DNA of 64,000 nt from a bacterium (GTDB taxonomy: Bacteria > UBA8248), in NCBI GenBank assembly GCA_022828125.1, contig JAJEJD010000005.1, positions 1 through 64,000 on the forward strand, read 5' to 3'. This document shows, one piece after another, positions 58,473 to 64,000 of this stretch. The position numbers and the translations under genes were made by a program. Below the pieces are notes generated by a model, which saw nothing but the letters and a program-made list of their open reading frames with translations, was not told the origin of the DNA and searched no databases. Within the stretch, counting starts at the first letter, position 1. Each line of letters opens with the position of its first letter.

Positions 58473-59408
58473 GTGATACCGCTCCCCAGGATCGACCCGC
58501 CCCTGATCAACGCCAGCGGCATCCTGAGCTACCCGGAAGTGTTCACCGCTTTCGAGAGCGCGGGCGCTTGCCTGGGCGGCTACGTCACGAAATCTGTCGG
58601 CCCCCGCGAGAAGCCGGGCAACGACAATCCCGTGGTCGTATACCCTCCCGACGGCGCGGTGCTCAACTCCCTCGCCCTGCCGACGCAAAGCGCGGAGGAC
58701 TGGGAGCGCGATCTGGAAGAAATAAAGCTCAAGAAGGCGAAGCTCATCGTCTCGGTCTATGGCGGGGATTCCCTGGAGTTCGCCGAGGTTACGGGCCGAA
58801 TGTCGAGGTTCTCGGACGCCATCGAGGTGAACCTGGGCTGTCCCAACAAGGAACCGGGCGAGCAGACCATCATGGAGAGCATCGGCCAGAACCCCGCCCT
58901 CTCCGCCGAGGTCATCGAGCGCGTGCGCGGGGAGACGGACAAGCCCGTCATCGCCAAGCTCTCGCCCAACAGCGACTACCTCGCCGTGGCGGAATCCTGC
59001 ATGAACGCGGGCGCGGACGCCCTGGGCTGCGGGAATACGCTGGGGCCGGGCCTGGCCGTGGACATCCGGAGCCGCGCGGCGATTCTCGCAGGCACCACGG
59101 GCGGCATCAGCGGCCCTGCGCTCAAGCCCGTCAACCTGCGCATGACGTATGAGGCCTACGCACGCTTTCGCTGCCCCATCGTCGCATACGGAGGCATCGA
59201 AACCTGGGAGGACGCCGTGGAATACATCCTCGCGGGAGCGAGCGTTCTGGGAATCGGCACCGCTTTCATGCGAAAGAGCACGCACGAGGCGGCCGCCCTC
59301 ACCCGGGAGATATGGGAGGGGATTCAGGAATATCTGGACGGTGAACCCATGTCCGCTATCATCGGCGCGGCGCACCGCTCGGCGGAGGGAGGCGGCTCCC
59401 ATGCGTAG
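58473..59408 (+). CDS. pyrD: Dihydroorotate dehydrogenase catalytic subunit (class 1B type)
   Basis: INASGILSYPEVF, AIEVNLGCPNKEPGEQ, VIAKLSPN, GGISGPALKPVNLRM, YGGIETWEDAVEYILAGASVLGIGTA; GTG start 58473 behind GGGAGGGG. Confidence 0.93.
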   Translation: MIPLPRIDPPLINASGILSYPEVFTAFESAGACLGGYVTKSVGPREKPGNDNPVVVYPPDGAVLNSLALPTQSAEDWERDLEEIKLKKAKLIVSVYGGDSLEFAEVTGRMSRFSDAIEVNLGCPNKEPGEQTIMESIGQNPALSAEVIERVRGETDKPVIAKLSPNSDYLAVAESCMNAGADALGCGNTLGPGLAVDIRSRAAILAGTTGGISGPALKPVNLRMTYEAYARFRCPIVAYGGIETWEDAVEYILAGASVLGIGTAFMRKSTHEAAALTREIWEGIQEYLDGEPMSAIIGAAHRSAEGGGSHA

Positions 59409-60126
59409 CGTCTTCAAGGTCGTGGAGAATCGCCGCGAGAGCGAGTGGACGCACACGATCTTCTTCGACGCGGAAATCGAGTCCCAGCCCGGGCAGTTCA
59501 TGATGGTCTGGCTGCCGCGTCTGGGCGAAAAACCCTTCACGCTCTCCTACCCCAACGCCGTCACCGTGAAAAAAGCGGGTGCGTTCACCGAAAATCTGGC
59601 CGCCCTTGCGCCGGGAGATGAAATAGGCTTGCGCGGTCCCCTGGGGCAAGGCTATCCGCCCCTAAAAAAGCCCGCTCTCATCGGCGGCGGCGTGGGGATT
59701 GCGGAACTGAGGCTCCTGGCCCTCGCTTCCGAGGAGCCTTCCTTCGTACTCGGCGGGCGCACGGCGGATGAGATTCTCTTTTATGAGGAATTCAGGGAAC
59801 TCGGCCCCGTCCACGTCGCCACCGAGGACGGCGCCCTCGGACACAAGGGGCTGGTGACCGAACTGTTGCCCGTCGAGGCGGATAGCTACGCCGTCTGCGG
59901 GCCCGAGCGGATGATGGCCGCGTGCCTGCCGAAACTTCCCGCCGAGCGGACTTATTTCGCTATCGAACGATACATGAAGTGCGCCGTCGGCCTTTGCGGC
60001 CAATGCACCTGCTCGGGCTGGCGCGTCTGTACGGACGGCCCCATATTCCCCGCCGCCGCCGTCGCGCAGATGGATGATTTCGGCAAGCGCAGGCGCTCCA
60101 AAAGCGGCAAATGGGAAACAATTTAG
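59401..60126 (+). CDS. pyrK: Dihydroorotate dehydrogenase electron transfer subunit
   Basis: MKCAVGLCGQCTCSGWRVCTDGPIF 2Fe-2S motif; FNR-like fold; overlaps pyrD. Confidence 0.93.
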   Translation: MRSVFKVVENRRESEWTHTIFFDAEIESQPGQFMMVWLPRLGEKPFTLSYPNAVTVKKAGAFTENLAALAPGDEIGLRGPLGQGYPPLKKPALIGGGVGIAELRLLALASEEPSFVLGGRTADEILFYEEFRELGPVHVATEDGALGHKGLVTELLPVEADSYAVCGPERMMAACLPKLPAERTYFAIERYMKCAVGLCGQCTCSGWRVCTDGPIFPAAAVAQMDDFGKRRRSKSGKWETI

Positions 60127-60224
60127 AAAAATAACATCTTCCCAAGACGATTCTGCTGTGCCTATAATCAGGCCGAAAGAGAAAGATTCTTCACCTTCAC
60201 GAGGTTCAGGGCGGAGGAGAGGCC

Positions 60225-60986
60225 ATCCAATTCCGTGTGCTGGGCTGCGCGGGCGGTAAAGCGCCCGGCTGTCATCTGACGTCTTTTCTCATCAACGAGG
60301 AGTTGCTGCTCGAGGGCGGTTCGGCCGCCTCGGGCCTCGCCATCGAGGAACAGGCCCGGCTCACCGGCGTCTTGGTATCCCACGCGCATCTGGATCATAT
60401 CGCGGAACTGCCCTACCTCGCCGACAACATCTTCGGCCTGCGGGAGGATTCGCTCAAGGTCATCGGAGCGCGCGACGTGCTGGAAGTGATTCAAGAATCC
60501 ATCTTCAACAACGCCGTCTGGCCGAATTTTTGCGAGATATGCCACGAAGATACGCCGATACTCGATTTCTCGGCCATCGAGGAGACGGAAACCCGCTCCC
60601 TGGGCGGAATCCGTATTACCCCCTACGCGGTCGACCACAAGGGGCCGACCTTTGGCTTCATCATCCAGGACGGAGAAAGCGCGCTGCTCTACACAAGCGA
60701 CACGGGGCCGACCGAGGCCATCTGGCGGGGAGCCGCCGAAGTGGAGAATCTGCGCGCGATCATCACCGAAGTGTCGTTTCCGAACAGGATGGAAGAACTC
60801 GCTCGCATGACCAGGCACTTTACCCCCGCCATGCTCCATGTGGAGATGCGGAAAATGCCGCCCGACGTTCCCGTCTACATCTTTCACATCAAGGCGCAGT
60901 ACGGCGATGAGACGAAGGCGGAAATCGATGCGCTGGGTGAGCCGAGAATCGAAGTGCTCGAAGAGGGGAAGACGTATCACCTGTAG
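60225..60986 (+). CDS. MBL-fold hydrolase, class II cAMP phosphodiesterase-like
   Basis: SHAHLDHIAELPYL, YTSDTGPTEAIW, HIKAQYGDETKAEID; start ambiguous (see findings). Confidence 0.82.
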   Translation: MQFRVLGCAGGKAPGCHLTSFLINEELLLEGGSAASGLAIEEQARLTGVLVSHAHLDHIAELPYLADNIFGLREDSLKVIGARDVLEVIQESIFNNAVWPNFCEICHEDTPILDFSAIEETETRSLGGIRITPYAVDHKGPTFGFIIQDGESALLYTSDTGPTEAIWRGAAEVENLRAIITEVSFPNRMEELARMTRHFTPAMLHVEMRKMPPDVPVYIFHIKAQYGDETKAEIDALGEPRIEVLEEGKTYHL

Positions 60987-61125
60987 GCTTTCATGACGCC
61001 TCAACTTCTGCTAATAGCAGGAGGGTATGGCAAGATGCGAAAAGGCGGCGATTCGAGGGATGAGGAGAAGGCATCCGGCGCATCGCTTTAGTGAAATTCA
61101 CCGAAATGGATGGGGAGACGCTTTC

Positions 61126-61371
61126 GTGGAAGACATCGAAGCGCAAAGAAAATACAGCCGCATCATGGCCGAGCGCATCAGCGGCATATTGGCCGGGGAG
61201 ATCGAGGGCGTCGATGCGGACATCCGCTACAGCTACCAGGAGAAGAGCTTCAGGCTCTGGTGGGGAGAGCGGGGAGACCCGGACACCACGGCCCTCATCA
61301 CATTCGAGCAAATGGCCGCGCTGAACGACGAGGAGTTGCGCCAGATCATCCGCTCGTCCGTCATCGGCTAG
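61126..61371 (+). CDS. Hypothetical protein
   Basis: GTG start 61126 behind GGGGAG; VEDIEAQRKYSRIMAERISGILAGEIEGVDADIRYSYQEKSFRLWWGERGDPDTTALITFEQMAALNDEELRQIIRSSVIG. Confidence 0.55.
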   Translation: MEDIEAQRKYSRIMAERISGILAGEIEGVDADIRYSYQEKSFRLWWGERGDPDTTALITFEQMAALNDEELRQIIRSSVIG

Positions 61372-61557
61372 GAAGGGCAGGACGGCACAGTAAATATACG
61401 AAAGTATATCAATTATTTACATAGCATAGTTAAAGCAATATATCATTCGTTTTGTTCATCCATCTCCCTTGTGGAGATGCGGATACCCTCCCGAGGGGGG
61501 CGAGAAACCGAACCGCCCCGGTGAATCCCACCGGAATGCCTCCCCTGCTGTACGGCC

Positions 61558-62442
61558 TCAGGCGATGTTCGCCAACTCCTGGTAAATGCGGAAAATCGAG
61601 CTGCCGTCCTCATGCTGCCTGCCCTTGCTGCGCTGGGCCATGAAGAAGTGCTCCAGCAATCCTCCGAGCGGCACGGGCACGTCGAGGTCCTTGGCTGAGT
61701 CGATGGCGCATTCGAGGTCTTTCAGCACGATCCAAATCGGGCCGGATTCGGGGAAATTACCGGCCAGCATGTCCTTGCCGCGGACTTCGAGCACGTTCGA
61801 ACCCGCAGCGCCCGAGCAAAGGGTCTCCAGCATGACGTCTTCGGGGATGCCCGCCTTGAGGCCGAGCGTTAGGCCCTCGCACGCCCCCGCCATGTTGATG
61901 AAGAGCACTAGATTCACCACGAGCTTGAGTTGGGCGGCGAGCCCGTTCTGCTCGCTCACGAAAATCGTCTTCTTCCCGATGGCGTCGAAGGCCGGCTTCG
62001 CCTTATCGAATGCGGCCCTGGGACCTGCAGCCATCACCACCAGGTCTTTCACGGCGGCCTGCTTCCCGACGCCGCTCACGGGGCAATCGAGCCAGCTCAC
62101 GCCCTTCTCCCCCGCTTTCGCGGCCATCTCCTTGGAGAATTTGGGCGGGACCGTGCTCATGTCGGCGATGATGCCGCCGGAAGAGATTCCCGCGAGAACC
62201 CCTCCTTCACCCGTCACCGCCTCTCCGACGACCTGGTAATTCGGGAGCGAGGTCATCACCAGATCGGCTCCGTCGGCGGCGTCCGCGGGCGAGGACGCCC
62301 GGCGCAGGTTCTTGCCCTCGAATTTCTCGTACATCGAATCGAGCGGGTCGTAGCCCGCCACATCCATGCCGGCGTCCAGCATGTGGCCCGAAAACGCGCC
62401 GCCCATGACGCCCAAACCCACGACTCCCACTTTCATGCTCAC
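61558..62442 (-). CDS. NAD(P)-dependent oxidoreductase, 3-hydroxyisobutyrate dehydrogenase family
   Basis: VGVVGLGVMGGAFSGHML, DCPVSGVGKQA, LKLVVNLVLF. Confidence 0.91.
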   Translation of the reverse strand: MSMKVGVVGLGVMGGAFSGHMLDAGMDVAGYDPLDSMYEKFEGKNLRRASSPADAADGADLVMTSLPNYQVVGEAVTGEGGVLAGISSGGIIADMSTVPPKFSKEMAAKAGEKGVSWLDCPVSGVGKQAAVKDLVVMAAGPRAAFDKAKPAFDAIGKKTIFVSEQNGLAAQLKLVVNLVLFINMAGACEGLTLGLKAGIPEDVMLETLCSGAAGSNVLEVRGKDMLAGNFPESGPIWIVLKDLECAIDSAKDLDVPVPLGGLLEHFFMAQRSKGRQHEDGSSIFRIYQELANIA

Positions 62443-62530
62443 GGCTCAAGCTCCTTTTGAATGCGGCGTCTGGAGGATGACCCTCGCCCGCCGATATCGG
62501 ATACGAAAAGTTCTTTATGCTCCTGAATCA

Positions 62531-63289
62531 TCAATGAATGATATAGCCGCCGTCCACCACGAGGTTGTGCCCGTGCACGAAAGAAGCGTCCCCGGAAGCG
62601 AGAAAAGCCACGGCGCTCGCTATCTCGGTCGGCTCCCCGAAGCGCCCCATCGGCACCGTTCCGAGGCGCTGGGCACGTTCTTCGGGCGTCTTGTAGGCGT
62701 GTTTCTTCAAATACTCCGTCGCCGTGGGACCGGGGCTGACGGCGTTCACCAGAATGTTCTCGCCCGCGAGTTCGAGCGCCATGGAGCGGGTGAGCTGGAT
62801 CAGCGCCGCCTTGGTTGCGCTGTAGAGCGCTGTATTGCGCGCCGCCACGGAGCCCAATTGGCTCGCGACGTGGATGATGCGCCCGCCGCCCGCCTCTCGC
62901 ATGAGCGGCAAAACCGCCTGGCTCGCAAAAAAGGGAGCGCGCAGGTTCACGGCGACCACGCGGTTAAAATCTTGATAGGAGAACGTGCCGAACGGCCGGC
63001 TCGCGCGAATGCCTGCGTTGTTCACCAGAACATCGACGCCGCCCATCGAAAACACCGCTGCTTCCACCATGCGCTCGGCCTCGCCCTCTTCCGCGAGATC
63101 GAAGATCCCGAAAGAAGCCGAGCCTCCGGCGGCCTCGCATTCGCGCGCGACATTTTCGAGTTCATCCTGCGTTCCGTCTGCGGCCAGATACAGACGCGCT
63201 CCTTCGGCGGCGAAGCGATGCGCCACGCATTCGCCGATTCCGCGCGACCCACCCGTCACGAGCGCCTTTTTACCGTCCAAACGACCCAA
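62531..63289 (-). CDS. SDR family oxidoreductase
   Basis: ALVTGGSRGIGECVAHRFA, VLVNNAGI, YSATKAAL; probable TTG start 63289. Confidence 0.95.
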   Translation of the reverse strand: MGRLDGKKALVTGGSRGIGECVAHRFAAEGARLYLAADGTQDELENVARECEAAGGSASFGIFDLAEEGEAERMVEAAVFSMGGVDVLVNNAGIRASRPFGTFSYQDFNRVVAVNLRAPFFASQAVLPLMREAGGGRIIHVASQLGSVAARNTALYSATKAALIQLTRSMALELAGENILVNAVSPGPTATEYLKKHAYKTPEERAQRLGTVPMGRFGEPTEIASAVAFLASGDASFVHGHNLVVDGGYIIH

Positions 63290-63381
63290 CCTGCGTTTCT
63301 CCTGCGGATAAGTTGCGCTACTATTGTTCCCGGCGCGACGCCGCGCGCCCCGGATGACCAAAGACCAAGGAGAAATGCGCG

Positions 63382-63984
63382 ATGCCCCGACCGGAAAACT
63401 CTTTTCAGGAACTCCAGCACGTCGCCGTCAAGGTGTCGGACATCGAGGAATCCCTCAAGTTCTACACCGAGATTCTCGGCTTCACGCTCTCCGAGCGTCA
63501 CGGCCCCGACGAACACCCGAGCCTCAACATGGGCCTATGCTTCCTGCGATGCAGCGCGTTTCATCACGATTTGAACCTAGTATACCACACCGGCGAGCAA
63601 CCCGATCTCAAGGAAATGAGAACCGACGACCAGGGCCCCGTGAAGGACCTGGGGTTGCATCATTTCGCGTTTCGGGTAAAAGACCGCACGGAGTTCTTCG
63701 CGTGGAAGGACTGGCTCGAAGAATGCGGAATCAAAATCGTGCGCGGCCCCGTGGTGCACAGCCCCACCCACCCCGAGGGCGACGGCACGTGGGGAGAGAA
63801 CAGGGCCATGTACTTCTGCGACCCGGACGGCCACCGGATCGAGATCTTCTGCGATCTGGCCCCGATGGACGAGGCCAACGGGGTCGAGAAGGAATGGTAT
63901 GACAATCGACTTCGCCGGGAGGGAATCGACCCCGCCCCGCATCCGCCCGTGGGACCTCACCCGTCAGGAGCTCTCACACGCTGA
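63382..63984 (+). CDS. VOC family protein (extradiol dioxygenase/glyoxalase fold)
   Basis: LQHVAVKVSDIEESLKFYTEILGFTLSERHG...HHFAFRVKD...YFCDPDGHRIEIFCD. Confidence 0.93.
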   Translation: MPRPENSFQELQHVAVKVSDIEESLKFYTEILGFTLSERHGPDEHPSLNMGLCFLRCSAFHHDLNLVYHTGEQPDLKEMRTDDQGPVKDLGLHHFAFRVKDRTEFFAWKDWLEECGIKIVRGPVVHSPTHPEGDGTWGENRAMYFCDPDGHRIEIFCDLAPMDEANGVEKEWYDNRLRREGIDPAPHPPVGPHPSGALTR

Positions 63985-64000
63985 ACCGCTGCCCCGGGAA

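Overview
This is a bacterial chromosomal window, mostly GC-rich and almost entirely protein-coding, with about 60 supportable CDSs, one tRNA-Gly(GCC), several terminators and several families of short palindromic repeats. There is no rRNA, CRISPR array, prophage or recognisable transposase.

Main blocks, left to right:
- A 2-oxoacid:ferredoxin oxidoreductase operon (oxalate-oxidoreductase-like layout) with a FadR-type GntR regulator.
- glnE, an M20 hydrolase, a polysaccharide deacetylase, ygfZ-like, pckA and a nitrilase.
- A matrixin protease and a Gly-linker lipoprotein.
- Two formylglycine-generating-enzyme-like (SUMF1) genes, far apart.
- An NMT1-type ABC transporter operon.
- RidA / MFS / P1-peptidase / DsbA-like / SAM hydroxide adenosyltransferase / MtaB genes.
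- coxM-S-D-E without coxL, then a response regulator and a glutamine synthetase.
- cutA, meaB, acyl-CoA metabolism genes and tandem EamA transporters.
- A two-gene ADP-ribosyltransferase-like toxin/antitoxin candidate.
- hemB-hemD-hemC-hemA-ccsA, then pyrD-pyrK.

The strongest unexpected signal is in the DsbA-family gene at 34549-35205 (minus strand). It carries an in-frame TGA exactly where the first Cys of the CxxC motif belongs (U-P-W-C). A plausible bacterial SECIS hairpin follows immediately, so this looks like a selenoprotein truncated by ORF calling.

Other leads are the ART-fold/antitoxin pair, the matrixin to TbpB-like-barrel fusion, the SH3-like insertion in an FGE domain, the oxalate-oxidoreductase candidate, and a 37-bp intergenic element repeated 30 kb apart. 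All homology assignments are from recognition of protein motifs; no database search was run.
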